Assembly (NCBI RefSeq): GCF_024519725.1 | Contig: NZ_JALJRK010000009.1 | Span: 1 to 64,000, forward strand | Reading direction: 5' to 3' | DNA: 64,000 nucleotides | Source of the DNA: Microvirga sp. Mcv34 | Lineage (GTDB): Bacteria; Pseudomonadota; Alphaproteobacteria; Rhizobiales; Beijerinckiaceae | In this document: in pieces, positions 10,520 through 20,415 of the stretch | Numbering within the stretch: the stretch's first letter is position 1 | How the letters are laid out: each line of letters opens with the position of its first letter | Translations under genes and position numbers: made by a program | Notes under the pieces: model-generated | What the model saw: only the letters and a program-made list of their open reading frames with translations | What the model was told of the DNA's origin: nothing | Database searches by the model: none

Positions 10520-11814
10520 TCGAAGAATCCTCCGGCGATCTCTGGTTCGCCGCCCTGGTGGTCATCTTCTGCCTTCTGCTCTCGGCCTTCTTCTCGGCCG
10601 GCGAGACGGCCTTCACGGGCTCGTCGCGCTCCCGCATGCTGGTTCTGGAAAGGGGCGGCGACAAGCGCGCCAAGCTGGTGAACCGCCTGCTCGAAATGCG
10701 CGAGCGCTTCATCGGCACGGTGCTGATCGGCAACAACATCGTCAATATCGGCGTCTCGTCCTTCGCCACCAGCGTGCTCGTGGCGATCTTCGGCCACGAA
10801 GGCGCGATCTACGCCACCGTGCTCATGTCGATCCTGGTGATCGTCTTCGCCGAGGTGCTGCCGAAGACACTTGCCATCTCGTCACCCGAGACCGCGTCTC
10901 TCGCTCTCTCCCGCCCCATGACGTGGGCCGTGGCGCTGATCGGGCCGCTCGCGATCGCCATCGAGCGGATCGTGCGGCTCATGCTGCTCCCCTTCGGCAT
11001 CAGGATCGGGGCGAACACGCCGATCCTGTCCGCCAGCGAGGAGATCCGCGGACAGGTGGCCCTGCTGCACAAGGAAGGCGGCGTCGCGAAGGTGGAACGC
11101 GACATGCTGGGCGGCCTCCTCGACCTCGAGGACCTGACCGTCTCGGAGGTCATGGTCCACCGCACCAAGATGCGCACCATCAACGCGGATTTGTCGTCGG
11201 AAGAGATCGTCCGCGAGGTGCTCTCCTCGCCCTATACCCGCATGCCGCTCTGGCGCGAGAGCCAGGAGAACATCGTCGGCGTGCTCCACGCCAAGGACCT
11301 CCTGCGCGCCCTCGACGCGGTCGGCGGCGATGCGAGCAAGCTCAGGGTCGAAGCGATCGCGCTCGAAACCTGGTTCGTGCCCGACACCACGTCGCTGCGC
11401 GATCAGCTGAAGGCGTTCCTCGCCAAGAAAACCCACTTCGCCCTCGTGGTCGACGAATACGGTGAGGTGATGGGGCTGGTGACCCTCGAGGACATCCTCG
11501 AGGAGATCGTCGGTGACATCAAGGACGAGCACGACCTCTCGGTCCAGGGCGTGCGGCCGCAGCCGAACGGCTCCGTGAATGTGGATGGCTCCGTGCCGAT
11601 CCGCGACCTCAACCGCGCCATGGACTGGAACCTGCCGGACGAGGAGGCGACCACCATCGCGGGCCTCGTCATCCACGAGGCGCAGACCATCCCCGACACA
11701 GGCCAGATCTTCACCTTCCACGGCTTCCGCTTCCAGGTCCTGCGCAAGTCGCGCAACCGGATCATGGCGCTAAGGATCACCCCGCTCGCCCTGGTCCGCC
11801 TCCGGGTCGAGTGA
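10516..11814 (+). CDS. CNNM/CorC-HlyC family membrane protein (DUF21, CBS pair)
   Basis: Integral membrane protein of 432 residues. Order of domains: DUF21/CNNM transmembrane region (about residues 8-190, with FFSAGETAFTGSSRSRM near the start), a CBS pair (about 205-330, VSEVMVHRTKMRTI and FALVVDEYGEVMGLVTLEDILEEIVGDI), and a C-terminal CorC_HlyC domain (about 345-425). Relatives are implicated in magnesium or cobalt efflux; the old haemolysin name is not supported by function. The ATG at 10516 overlaps the aroB stop and fits the membrane N-terminus. Presence in an aro operon is a conserved rhizobial arrangement; the reason is not known. Confidence 0.9.
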   Translation: MIEESSGDLWFAALVVIFCLLLSAFFSAGETAFTGSSRSRMLVLERGGDKRAKLVNRLLEMRERFIGTVLIGNNIVNIGVSSFATSVLVAIFGHEGAIYATVLMSILVIVFAEVLPKTLAISSPETASLALSRPMTWAVALIGPLAIAIERIVRLMLLPFGIRIGANTPILSASEEIRGQVALLHKEGGVAKVERDMLGGLLDLEDLTVSEVMVHRTKMRTINADLSSEEIVREVLSSPYTRMPLWRESQENIVGVLHAKDLLRALDAVGGDASKLRVEAIALETWFVPDTTSLRDQLKAFLAKKTHFALVVDEYGEVMGLVTLEDILEEIVGDIKDEHDLSVQGVRPQPNGSVNVDGSVPIRDLNRAMDWNLPDEEATTIAGLVIHEAQTIPDTGQIFTFHGFRFQVLRKSRNRIMALRITPLALVRLRVE

Positions 11815-11838
11815 GGGTGGGGTGGCATCAGCCTGAGC

Positions 11839-11937
11839 CCTCATCCTGAGGAGCGAAGCGTCTCGAAGGACGAGGGTGCCTCCCGGGCACGCTGGATCCT
11901 CCTTCGAGACGCCGCTTCGCGGCTCCTCAGGATGAGG
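11839..11937. repeat. Large dispersed inverted repeat between convergent genes
   Basis: Two arms of about 37 bases face each other: the left starts with CCTCATCCTGAGGAGC and the right ends with GCTCCTCAGGATGAGG. The arms contain internal sub-hairpins (CCTGAGG; CGAAGCG / CGCTTCG) and are separated by about 25 bases. This is a well-known type of repeated intergenic palindrome in Methylobacteriaceae and neighbours. It may act as a transcription barrier between the CNNM gene and the convergent hydrolase. Confidence 0.8.
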
Positions 11938-12015
11938 TCGGAGAGTTGGCAATGGAGATGTGGATAGCCGGCACAAGGCTGGTCATGACGTGTGAGATGA
12001 CGGCCCGATCCGCTC

Positions 12016-12885
12016 TCAGGCCTTCAGGAACCCAACCATGGCCGCGTTCACGGCCTCCGGCTCCTCGTGCTGGACCCAGTGGGTGGCGGTCTCGATCCAG
12101 CGAACGTCGCCTGAGCGGCACAGGGCAAGACTCGCCTCCGCCAGTCCCCGCTCCAGGAACCGGTCGCGCGTGCCCCAGACGACCAGCGTCGGTGCCTGTA
12201 CGATCGGGTCCTTTATGTCCGGCTTGAACGGCAGCGCCCGATACCAGTTGAGCATGGTCGTGACCGCGCCGGGCTGCGACCATGCTTTCTCGTATTGCGC
12301 GAGATCCTCGTCCGAGAACGTGCCGGGTCGGCTCGTGCGCCGGAGCGCGTCCTTGAGGCTGCGATGGCCGTTGGCGGAGAGCATGGCTTCGGGCAGAAAC
12401 GGGATCTGGAAGAACCCCACATAGAGGCTGCGCAGCATCTGGCTCGGATGCGATCGCATATAGGAACCGGCAACCGCCGGATGGGGCGCATTGAGCACGA
12501 CGAGTTTCTCGACGCGATCCGGATAGCGCGAGGCCGTCCACCAGGCGACAAGACCGCCCCAATCATGACCGACGACAGAAAACTTTTCGCGGCCGAGCGC
12601 GTCCGCCAAGCCCACGACATCCTTCGCCAAGCGGTCGAGATCGTAGGCGCGCCGGCTCTCGGGCTTGTCGCTGAGATTGTAGCCGCGCTGGTCTGGCACG
12701 AGCACGCGGAAGCCCGCCTCCGCCAGAGGGCCGATCTGATGACGCCATCCCCACCAGAATTCGGGAAAGCCGTGGAGCAGGATGACGAGCGGCCCGTTAT
12801 CCGGTCCCGCCTCGACCGCATGGAGCGTCACGCCGTCGACCTGATGGCGCGCACCCGTGGTTCGTGGGTCGAAGCTTTGACTCAT
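12016..12885 (-). CDS. Alpha/beta-fold hydrolase, epoxide hydrolase-like
   Basis: A 289-residue alpha/beta hydrolase of the epoxide hydrolase/haloalkane dehalogenase branch. Visible are the oxyanion-hole [10 protein letters not shown] motif (about residues 38-47), the nucleophile elbow VGHDWGG with Asp as the nucleophile, and a late catalytic His in [14 protein letters not shown]. The Asp nucleophile and HGxPxxWxxW favour an epoxide hydrolase over an esterase; substrate unknown. Its start overlaps the stop of the upstream ABC exporter (ATGA), so it is probably co-translated with it. No signal peptide, so likely cytoplasmic. Confidence 0.85.
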   Translation of the reverse strand: MSQSFDPRTTGARHQVDGVTLHAVEAGPDNGPLVILLHGFPEFWWGWRHQIGPLAEAGFRVLVPDQRGYNLSDKPESRRAYDLDRLAKDVVGLADALGREKFSVVGHDWGGLVAWWTASRYPDRVEKLVVLNAPHPAVAGSYMRSHPSQMLRSLYVGFFQIPFLPEAMLSANGHRSLKDALRRTSRPGTFSDEDLAQYEKAWSQPGAVTTMLNWYRALPFKPDIKDPIVQAPTLVVWGTRDRFLERGLAEASLALCRSGDVRWIETATHWVQHEEPEAVNAAMVGFLKA

Positions 12886-14678
12886 GCGTGCGCCGACACT
12901 CTCACGCGCTTCGGTGGCGGTTCCTCGGTGGCCATGAACTGCGCCCGCGCAAGTTCCGCGAAGCGGCCGCCCTTCGCCACGAGGTCGTCGAAGGTGCCGG
13001 TCTCGATCACGCGCCCCTGGTCAAAGACGAGGATGCGGTTGGCGTTGCGGATGGTGGCGAGGCGATGGGCGATGACGAAGGTCGTGCGGCCCTTCATCAC
13101 CTCGTCCAGCGCGAGTTGGAGCTTGCGCTCGGTCGCGGCGTCGAGGGCGCTCGTCGCCTCGTCGAGAATAAGGATCGGCGGGTTCTTCAGGAGCGCGCGG
13201 GCGATGGACAGGCGCTGGCGCTCGCCGCCGGAGAGGGAGCGCCCGCGCTCGCCGATCACGGTGTCGAGCCCCTCCGACTGACGCGAGATGAACTCGATGG
13301 CCTGGGCCCGTTCCAGCGCCTCGATCATCTCCGCGTCGGTGGCGTCGGGCCGTCCGACCTGCAGGTTTTCGCGGATGGTGCGGGCGAACAGCATCGGCTC
13401 CTGGAACACCACGCCGATATTGCGCCGCAAGGACGAGAGCGTCACGTCGCGGATGTCGAGATCATCGATGCGGATGCAGCCCGATTGCGGATCGAAGGCG
13501 CGGTGAAGGAGGCCCAGGGTGGTCGACTTGCCGGAGCCGGTGGCGCCGACGAGCGCTACGTTCTCGCCAGCCTGGACCGCGAATGTCACATCCTGCACGG
13601 CAGCGCGCTTGCCATCGTAGGAAAAGCTGACATCGTCGAAGATCACGTCGCCGCGGAAGCGCTCCACGTTCCTCGCGTTGGCGCGGTCGTGGACGGCCGG
13701 TGTCGTGTCCAGGATCTCGAAGAATTCCTGCAGCTTCGGCGCCTGCATGAAGAGCTGGTTGATGAAGCTCACGGCCTGCTCCAGCCGGCCGATCAGCATG
13801 GTGGCCATGCTCATGAACATGACGACTTCGCCGATGGTGGCGAGCCCGTTCAGATGCAGCCAGGTGCCCATGAGGAAGATCGCCGTGACGGTGATCGTCG
13901 CCGAGGCGCGCGACGCGACGGAGGCCAGGGCCCACCAGGACAGAACCGGGTTCTGCGCCTGGAGCAGTTGCTGGATGATGGTACGCAACGAGCGGCTTTC
14001 GGCCTCAATGCGAGTGAAGGACTGGATCACCGGCACATTGCCGAGCGCATCGGACGCATGTTCGGCAAGGCTCGAATGGTAGCGCTCCACGGAGCCCTGC
14101 AGGGTTTCCGTCTTGCGCAGCACAATGGCGGTGAGAAGCGCGAAGACCGCCACGAGCGCCACGAGAAGGAGCCCCAGGCGCCAGTTCAGGAATACGGTGA
14201 GCGGCAGCAGGACGACGAGGGCGATGAGGGCCGAGAGATGCTCGCGGAAGAAGCCGAGCCAGAGCCACGACATGGCGCCGGAGCCTTCGAGCATGACCTT
14301 CAGCACGCGGCCCGAATGAGTCGAGGTGTGGAAGGCGAGCGGCAGTTCGAGCACATGCTCGAAGTAATTCGCCACCACGGCCAGCCGGCGGCGATGGGCG
14401 AGGCGGTCCGCATGCAGCGCCACGAGCGCACCCGCCCCGATGGAGAAGAGCCCGAACGCCACCCAGGCGAGAATGAGCGGCGTGAGAACGCCGAAGGTCA
14501 CGGGCGGCGCGTTCGGGATCTGGGCCCGGGTGAGCACGTCGATGATGCGCCCGAACAGGATGGGCTCCGCGAAGGCCGAAATCGCCAGGGCGATATTGGC
14601 TAGGGCCAGCAGGGCGCCGATCCTCATGTCGGACCCGAGCTGGCTCAGAACGCGGATATACAACCTGATCAGCCGCAT
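12882..14678 (-). CDS. ABC exporter, cyclic beta-1,2-glucan (NdvA/ChvA) type
   Basis: Fused permease-ATPase half-transporter of 598 residues in the inner membrane. Six transmembrane helices occupy about residues 15-300; the ATPase domain follows with Walker [12 protein letters not shown]-loop [15 protein letters not shown], signature LSGGERQR, Walker [13 protein letters not shown] and the switch His in VIAHRL. Overall pattern and length match the rhizobial NdvA/ChvA glucan exporter family, which exports cyclic beta-1,2-glucan to the periplasm. No glucan synthase (ndvB/chvB) is adjacent, so the substrate assignment is by family resemblance only; lipid or peptide export is possible. Coupled to the downstream alpha/beta hydrolase by a 4-base overlap. 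Confidence 0.83.
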   Translation of the reverse strand: MRLIRLYIRVLSQLGSDMRIGALLALANIALAISAFAEPILFGRIIDVLTRAQIPNAPPVTFGVLTPLILAWVAFGLFSIGAGALVALHADRLAHRRRLAVVANYFEHVLELPLAFHTSTHSGRVLKVMLEGSGAMSWLWLGFFREHLSALIALVVLLPLTVFLNWRLGLLLVALVAVFALLTAIVLRKTETLQGSVERYHSSLAEHASDALGNVPVIQSFTRIEAESRSLRTIIQQLLQAQNPVLSWWALASVASRASATITVTAIFLMGTWLHLNGLATIGEVVMFMSMATMLIGRLEQAVSFINQLFMQAPKLQEFFEILDTTPAVHDRANARNVERFRGDVIFDDVSFSYDGKRAAVQDVTFAVQAGENVALVGATGSGKSTTLGLLHRAFDPQSGCIRIDDLDIRDVTLSSLRRNIGVVFQEPMLFARTIRENLQVGRPDATDAEMIEALERAQAIEFISRQSEGLDTVIGERGRSLSGGERQRLSIARALLKNPPILILDEATSALDAATERKLQLALDEVMKGRTTFVIAHRLATIRNANRILVFDQGRVIETGTFDDLVAKGGRFAELARAQFMATEEPPPKRVRVSAHA

Positions 14679-14782
14679 GGGGATCTACCTGCGAACGTGA
14701 CGTCGGGCACGTCGTCTCCGTCCAAGAGTTGCGCACTTCGCGCTGCTTGAAAAGCCGGGACGGTGCGGGCCGGTTCCGCAGG

Positions 14783-16750
14783 TCATGCGCGGCTCCGGGC
14801 CGGCCTCAGGCTCCGGCGGAAGCGCCCGATCCATTTCGGCCCGATCTTCGCGGCCGAGCCGTCCTTCTGCCGCGACCTCGGCCGGGCCAGGAGAATGGCC
14901 CCCTCCCGGGTCTTGCGGATGTGGAGGGTGCGGGTGTGGAACTCCTCCAGGCCGGGCCGGTGGCCGATCGACAGGACGCTCGCGCCCTTCAGCTCGTTCT
15001 CGAACAGGCCCAGCATGGAGGCTTGGTTCTCTTCATCGAGGGCGGAGGTCGCCTCGTCCATGAACACCCATTTGGGCCGGTGCAGCAACACGCGGGCGAA
15101 GGCCACCCGCTGCTGCTGGCCCAGCGACAAGCTGCGGTCCCAGCGCTCGTGCTTGTCGAGCATGTCCACGAACTCGCCCAGGCCGCAACGTTCGAGGGCC
15201 TCGCGGATCTTGGCATCGTCGAAGGTGTCGGGCGAGGCCGGATAGCTGATCGCGGCCCTGAGCGACCCCAGGGGAAGGTAGGGCCGCTGCGGCAGGAACA
15301 TCATCTCCTCCGCCTTGGGAATGCGGATCTTGCCCGATCCCCAGGGCCAGAGGCCGGAGATGGCGCGGAACAGCGTGCTCTTGCCGGCGCCGGATTCGCC
15401 CATGATCAGCACCCGCTCGCCGGGCTGGACCTCGGCCGTCGCGTCCTCGATGAGGATGCTGCCGTCGTTGAGCGCGATGGAGACGGCCTCGAAGCTGAGC
15501 CAACCCTTGGGATGGGGGCCGATCTCGATCTTGCGGCTCTCGGCCGTGACCTCGTCGAGGTCGATGGCCGCCTGCCGGAAGGTGGCGACGCGCAGGACCG
15601 CGGAGCGCCAATCGGCAATCTTCGGGAAGTTGTCAACGAAGTAGCGCAGGGCCGACTGCACCTGATTGAAGGCCCCGACCACCATCATCATCTCGCCAAA
15701 GGACAGGCGTCCTGAGAAGTAATCCGGCGCGGCGGCCAGGATCGGCACCACGATGGCGAGCCAGCCGTAGCCGGACGTGATCCAGGTCAGGCGGGCGAGG
15801 CCGCCGGAAAGGCGTCGGGAGGCCTTGAGGACGGCCTCGACGAACTCATCGAGGTTCCGGCGCTCGTCCGGCTCGCCATTGTAGAGAGCGACGCTCTCGG
15901 CGCTTTCGTTGACGCGCACGAGCGCGAAGCGCAGCTCGGCCTCACGGGCATAACGGAGCGTGTTCAACCGGATCATCGGGCGGCCGACGAGCCAGGTGAG
16001 GCCGGAGCCGATCCCGGCATAGCCCACGGCCACCCAGACCATGTAGCCCGAGATCGTGATCTCGCGCCCGCCCAGGGTGAAGCTGACGGGGCCAGACAGG
16101 GCCCACAGGACGCCGATGAAGCTCACGAGGAGCAGGAAGGCCTGCAGCATGCCGACCCCGAGCTCGGTCGAGAGTTCGGAGAAGAGGCGGCAATCCTCCT
16201 GCATCCGCTGGTCCGGCTGGGCGCTGTTCTCGCCCATGAAGCCCATCTGATAGGCGCGGTTGGGTTTGAGCCAGATGTCGAGCAGCACCTGGGTCAGGCG
16301 CTGCCGGAGCCTGATCTTGAGGCGCTCCTGCAGCCAGGTCTGCGCCACCACGAGGGCCAGGAGCACGGCGACGATGACGACGAAAACGAGGAGCTGGTGG
16401 AAGAACGCCGTGGTGTCGCGCTTCTCGACCGCATCGAAGAAGGCGCCGTTCCATTGGTTGAGGCGCACCTGGCCGAACATGTTGCCGACCAGGATGACCA
16501 GGATGGCCGCTCCGAGCCGGAGCATGGGCCAGCCCTTCCCGTTGCGGAGCATGTCGCGAAAGAGCTGGAACAGCTCCCGCACGATGCTGGGAGCCATCTC
16601 TGGGGAATGCGGCGTTTCGGGATGGTGCGCCGCCGCGGTGGCGGCTTCCTTCGCCAGCGTATTGCCTTGGCCGGGACCAACCTCCTGCTCGCTTCCCAAG
16701 GCTGGCGGCGGAGGCAGCTGCTTGCCCAGTTTAGGGTCAAAATCCGGCAT
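14783..16750 (-). CDS. SbmA/BacA-like ABC transporter with ATPase domain (YddA/BclA type)
   Basis: A 655-residue protein that joins an SbmA/BacA-like membrane domain (about residues 75-400, with VRLNQWNGAFFDAVE and IWLKPNRAYQM, hallmarks of the ABC_membrane_2 family) to an ABC ATPase domain (about 430-620: Walker A MGESGAGKST, signature LSLGQQQRVAFAR, Walker [13 protein letters not shown]). BacA itself lacks the ATPase; the fused forms are YddA in E. coli and BclA in bradyrhizobia, where BclA imports antimicrobial and plant NCR peptides. Substrate here is unknown; peptide uptake or very-long-chain fatty acid handling are the family options. The first ~60 residues are proline- and charge-rich and likely cytosolic. 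The C-terminal tail is basic. Confidence 0.85.
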   Translation of the reverse strand: MPDFDPKLGKQLPPPPALGSEQEVGPGQGNTLAKEAATAAAHHPETPHSPEMAPSIVRELFQLFRDMLRNGKGWPMLRLGAAILVILVGNMFGQVRLNQWNGAFFDAVEKRDTTAFFHQLLVFVVIVAVLLALVVAQTWLQERLKIRLRQRLTQVLLDIWLKPNRAYQMGFMGENSAQPDQRMQEDCRLFSELSTELGVGMLQAFLLLVSFIGVLWALSGPVSFTLGGREITISGYMVWVAVGYAGIGSGLTWLVGRPMIRLNTLRYAREAELRFALVRVNESAESVALYNGEPDERRNLDEFVEAVLKASRRLSGGLARLTWITSGYGWLAIVVPILAAAPDYFSGRLSFGEMMMVVGAFNQVQSALRYFVDNFPKIADWRSAVLRVATFRQAAIDLDEVTAESRKIEIGPHPKGWLSFEAVSIALNDGSILIEDATAEVQPGERVLIMGESGAGKSTLFRAISGLWPWGSGKIRIPKAEEMMFLPQRPYLPLGSLRAAISYPASPDTFDDAKIREALERCGLGEFVDMLDKHERWDRSLSLGQQQRVAFARVLLHRPKWVFMDEATSALDEENQASMLGLFENELKGASVLSIGHRPGLEEFHTRTLHIRKTREGAILLARPRSRQKDGSAAKIGPKWIGRFRRSLRPARSRA

Positions 16751-16852
16751 GTGACGAAACGCGTACTCGTTGAGCTTGAGAGTTCATCAAGCTAAAGCGC
16801 GTTCACATAAGTTAGGTTCCGGACCGGCCCCGCTCCAGGGCGCGGCATGTCG

Positions 16853-17350
16853 TCAGCGCCTGTCAGCCGCGACCGCCATCACCCAATAGACCTTGTACTT
16901 GGAATTCGGCGTGTAGGCCGTCGCAATCCCGATGCGGGTCGCCTTGGAATCGAGGAGGACCCGGTTGTGCTGCGGGCTCTCGCGCCAGCCGGAGAAGGCC
17001 TCGGCCAGGGTGTGGTAGCCGGCCGAGATGTTGGCGGCCGGGGCCGTGAACCCTCCCGAGGACAGGCGGGACTTGAAGGCCTCCGCCGAGCCCGGCTTGT
17101 CGGCCCGGGCCATGGCGTCGGCTTCGGCTTGAGCGGCCGCCTGCAGGTCCGGATCGAGGGTCAGCGGCCGCAGGCCGTTATTGCCGCGATAGGCGCCGAT
17201 CATGTCGCGCGCCATGGCGGCATCCACCCGGGCATCGGCGCTCGCCATGGAGACGTAGAAGCTCGGGGTCTGACTGCGCTGGGCGGGTTTCTCGCTCTGG
17301 CAGGCGGCCAGGGCGAGGACGGGGAGGATCAACGGGATGAGACGCTTCAT
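16853..17350 (-). CDS. CAP/SCP-domain lipoprotein
   Basis: A 165-residue secreted protein with a lipoprotein signal (LALAACQS, Cys 17) and a CAP (SCP/PR1) domain: NNGLRPLTLDPDLQAAAQAEADAMA near the middle, then ANISAGYHTLAEAFSGWRESPQHNRVLLD, the classic bacterial CAP signature. CAP proteins are found outside the cytoplasm; biochemical roles vary and are mostly unknown in bacteria. Start overlaps the stop of the MscS channel gene (ATGA), so the two form a unit on the minus strand, ending about 100 bases before the SbmA/BacA-like gene. Confidence 0.88.
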   Translation of the reverse strand: MKRLIPLILPVLALAACQSEKPAQRSQTPSFYVSMASADARVDAAMARDMIGAYRGNNGLRPLTLDPDLQAAAQAEADAMARADKPGSAEAFKSRLSSGGFTAPAANISAGYHTLAEAFSGWRESPQHNRVLLDSKATRIGIATAYTPNSKYKVYWVMAVAADRR

Positions 17351-19896
17351 GCGGGCGTCTTATCCTTGAGAAGGGTTAAGGTTTCGTCGTCTTTCTCGTC
17401 CGCCTTCGCGACCTTGTCCTGCGGCTCATCGTCCGGCTTGGGCGCCGGGGCCGGGATCGGCGCGGGAACGCCGATTCCGGCCTTCCGCAGGCCGCGGAAG
17501 ATGTCGAAATAGATGTCGCTCGAGACCCGGCCCGCCGAATCGATGTCGTCCACGAAGCAGACGAGATCGAAATCGATGGTGTTCTCCGTCACCTTCTTGA
17601 ACAGCACCCGCGGGGCCGGCTCGCTCATGATCTCGCGGTGGGCGAGCGCCGCCTTGCGCATGATCTCCGCGACCTGGTCCGGATCCGACGCCCGAGGGAC
17701 CGGGACCGAGACGAGCACGCGTCCCACGCGGTCGTTGCGCACGCGGTTGCGCACGATGCCGGAGATCAGGTTCGAGTTCGGCACGATGATCGTCGAGCGG
17801 TCGAAAGCCTGGATCTCCGTCGAGCGCACGTTGATCCGGCGCACATAGCCCTCGCCGTCGCCCACCACCACGAGGTCGCCGACGCGGATCGGGCGCTCCC
17901 AGAGCAGGATCAGGCCGGAGATGAAGTTGTTGACGATGGATTGCAGGCCGAAACCGATACCGACCGACAGGGCGCCGGCCACGATGGTCACCCGCTCCAG
18001 GCTGAGGCCCAGATAGGTGAAGGCGAGCACGCCCGCGATGATGACGCCCACATAGCCCGCCGCCGTGCTGATCGAGTTGCGCAGGCCCGCATCCAGGTCC
18101 GTCGCCGGCAGGAAGGTGTTGTTGAGCCAGCGCTGGACCATGCGCGTGACCGCGAAGCCGCCGGCGAACAGGGCGGCCGCGATCAGGATCGACGACAGGG
18201 AGATCGTGACCTCGCCGACGCTGAACCCGAAGAACATGGCCCTGAGGGAGCCGGTCACGTCGGTGGATTCGATGCCCCAGGGGGCCAGCACCAGCAGGAA
18301 GCCGATGACGATGAGGGCGATCCGCGCGAATCCGCTGCCGAGAACGCCGATCTGCTCCAGGGAGCGGCGGCGCAGGCCCGTATTGGCCTGGAGCGTGGTG
18401 GCAAGCCGCGTCTGGCCGCGCAGGGAGCCGCCGATGAACTCGTCGGCGAGCGCGACGCAGAGCCCGATCAGCGCGACCACGATGGTAATCCAGACCGCCT
18501 GATCGACCAGAAAGGAGGCCAGCGCCACATAGCCGCCGAGCACGCTGCCGATGATGAGCGCCGTCAGGAACCAGCCCAGGCTTCGCAGGGGGCCGCCGAT
18601 ATCCACGTCCGGCGCGACGTAAGGCCCGAGGCAGGCCTCGTCCTGGCTCTCGCGGGCCGCGAAGCGCCGCAGGAGTTCGGCGAAGACGACGGCCCAGGCC
18701 AGGGCGAAGATCGCCCGGGTCATGACGGTGATGGGCAGGGCGGCCGCGATGGCCGCGTTGAACGATTCGATCACCTTGCCGACGACCATGATGGTGGCCA
18801 GGGTGACGGAGAAGCTCATGATCCGCGCCGCGGAGGCGTCCCGGACCGGAATCAGGCGCCAGGAGGTATGATCCGGCGCCAGGATGGCGTCGATCAGGGC
18901 GCGTACGAAGGCGATGAAGGCGAGGCCGCTCAGGATGGCCTTGCCGACCTGCTCGATCCGCGACGGGACGATATCGACGGAATCGAAGGCCACCCAGACG
19001 ATCCAGCTGCCCGCGATGGCCGGGACCGCGCCCAGGATCAGGACGCCGAGCGCAGCCAGGAGGCGGCTGCGGCGCGCCGGGTCGGTGATGGCGGGATCAC
19101 GCCTGACCAGGCGCGGCGCAATGGAGTGCCGCCCCACATAAAGGGCAATGGCCGCGCCGATAGCCAATCCCATGAGGAGCAGGACGCCGAGCGAGGTGGT
19201 GCGCTGGAGCTGTTCCAGGGCATCGCCCATGACAATTCCCAGCGACCGCAATTCCCGCGGCACGGCCTGGATCACGTTCATCCAGAGGCTCGGGCTGACG
19301 AGGCCGTCACTCTGCTCGAACAGGGCGCGGGTGAATCCCGCGCGCCGCAGGTCGCCGATCTGGGTGCTCAGCTGCTCGGCCTGGACCAGCAGGGCGCGCC
19401 CGAGCCGCTGGGTCTCATCGAGCTCCGCCACGGCGGCCTCGCGTTCCGCGCGGTCCCGGGCCACGTCGGCACTCTCCTCCGGCTGCCCCTTCTCGGGCTT
19501 CGGTCCGAGCTGGCTCAGGCGCTGCTTGCTGGCATCGAGCTTCGGGGCCTGCTCCTCGATGACCTTGCGGATCTCGGCGATGATCGGTTCGAGCTGCTGG
19601 CGGATGTTCTGCAGATCCGCATCGGGCATGACCCGACCCTGGACCGCGGCCTCCTTCTGCTCGAGATCGGCCTTGAAGCCGTCGAGCTTGGCGCGGGCGG
19701 CCTTGGTCTCGGGCGAAACCGGAGCCGGAGCTGCCGCAGGAGCGGGAGCCGGCGCCGCCTGGGGCTGGGGCGCGGCCGGAGCGGGCGTCGCAGCCTGTGG
19801 CGGGGGATTGGGAGGGGTCTGAGCCTGCTGCGCATAGGACGCGCCGCCCGCTGCCATGCTCAACACGATCGCAGCGGCCCGGAGGAGCCCCTTCAT
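17347..19896 (-). CDS. Large mechanosensitive channel, MscS family with DUF3772
   Basis: A protein of about 849 residues: signal peptide (MKGLLRAAAIVLSMAAGGAS), a low-complexity Pro/Ala/Gln stretch, a periplasmic helical region with DUF3772-like features (about 50-220), many transmembrane helices (about 225-640) and the MscS core with the pore-helix pattern GFGLQSIVNNFISGLILLWE and the beta domain IRVGDLVVVGDGEGYVRRINVRSTEI. The C-terminus is charged and Pro-rich. Function: ion release during hypo-osmotic shock, in the inner membrane. ATG at 19896 is preferred over 19911 since GAGGA lies 5 bases upstream and the signal peptide then begins normally. Confidence 0.9.
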   Translation of the reverse strand: MKGLLRAAAIVLSMAAGGASYAQQAQTPPNPPPQAATPAPAAPQPQAAPAPAPAAAPAPVSPETKAARAKLDGFKADLEQKEAAVQGRVMPDADLQNIRQQLEPIIAEIRKVIEEQAPKLDASKQRLSQLGPKPEKGQPEESADVARDRAEREAAVAELDETQRLGRALLVQAEQLSTQIGDLRRAGFTRALFEQSDGLVSPSLWMNVIQAVPRELRSLGIVMGDALEQLQRTTSLGVLLLMGLAIGAAIALYVGRHSIAPRLVRRDPAITDPARRSRLLAALGVLILGAVPAIAGSWIVWVAFDSVDIVPSRIEQVGKAILSGLAFIAFVRALIDAILAPDHTSWRLIPVRDASAARIMSFSVTLATIMVVGKVIESFNAAIAAALPITVMTRAIFALAWAVVFAELLRRFAARESQDEACLGPYVAPDVDIGGPLRSLGWFLTALIIGSVLGGYVALASFLVDQAVWITIVVALIGLCVALADEFIGGSLRGQTRLATTLQANTGLRRRSLEQIGVLGSGFARIALIVIGFLLVLAPWGIESTDVTGSLRAMFFGFSVGEVTISLSSILIAAALFAGGFAVTRMVQRWLNNTFLPATDLDAGLRNSISTAAGYVGVIIAGVLAFTYLGLSLERVTIVAGALSVGIGFGLQSIVNNFISGLILLWERPIRVGDLVVVGDGEGYVRRINVRSTEIQAFDRSTIIVPNSNLISGIVRNRVRNDRVGRVLVSVPVPRASDPDQVAEIMRKAALAHREIMSEPAPRVLFKKVTENTIDFDLVCFVDDIDSAGRVSSDIYFDIFRGLRKAGIGVPAPIPAPAPKPDDEPQDKVAKADEKDDETLTLLKDKTPA

Positions 19897-20076
19897 GCCA
19901 ATCCTCGTCATTCAGTCCAACCCCATCGCCTTGTCATGAGTGCATCGTCCCGCGAACTGTATGCGCGCGAGCGATAAAGACCGGCACATCTTCGCAGCGG
20001 GATGCGTCAGCGGACCGGTTCTTTGCGAATCATTAAGGCGAAAAGTCGCCGCCTCACCGGCGAAGCGCAACAAAAA

Positions 20077-20107
20077 AGCCCGGAGAGGGCGAGCGCCTCT
20101 CCGGGCT
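20077..20107 (-). terminator. Rho-independent terminator of the small membrane protein gene
   Basis: A perfect 12-bp GC-rich stem (20077-20088 with 20096-20107) with a 7-base loop is followed on the minus strand by a run of six T (20077-20072). It lies 17 bases beyond the stop of the gene at 20125-20415. Confidence 0.88.
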
Positions 20108-20124
20108 TCCGCAAGGGAAATTTG

Positions 20125-20415
20125 TTATGGCTTCGGCGCTTCGTTGGCCGAAGGCTGCGCGCCCGGCGCCGGATAGGCCGGATTGGCGGGCGACGTCCGG
20201 TTGGTGGGGTTGGCGTTGGACGAGCCGGTCGTCGAGCCCGTCACATTGGCGCGAGCCGCATCGGTTCCCGGATCGTCCGGGGACGTGGAGCCCGCCCAGA
20301 TGAGATAGCCGGAAACGGCCACGGCGAGGAGCAGGAGCGAACCAATCAGCACGCCCAGAACCGGGCGGCCTGAACCTCCCTGCCGGGCGCGATCGTCGGG
20401 AATCTGTTGAGCCAT
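20125..20415 (-). CDS. Small hypothetical membrane-anchored protein
   Basis: Unrecognised 96-residue protein: a short basic N-terminus, one transmembrane helix (about residues 20-41, VLGVLIGSLLLLAVAVSGYLI) and a low-complexity extracytoplasmic tail rich in Asn, Thr, Pro, Ala and Ser. It has its own strong terminator, which supports it being a real transcription unit. Plausibly an N-in single-pass protein; no function can be assigned. The divergent neighbour is the GH2 gene. Confidence 0.6.
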   Translation of the reverse strand: MAQQIPDDRARQGGSGRPVLGVLIGSLLLLAVAVSGYLIWAGSTSPDDPGTDAARANVTGSTTGSSNANPTNRTSPANPAYPAPGAQPSANEAPKP

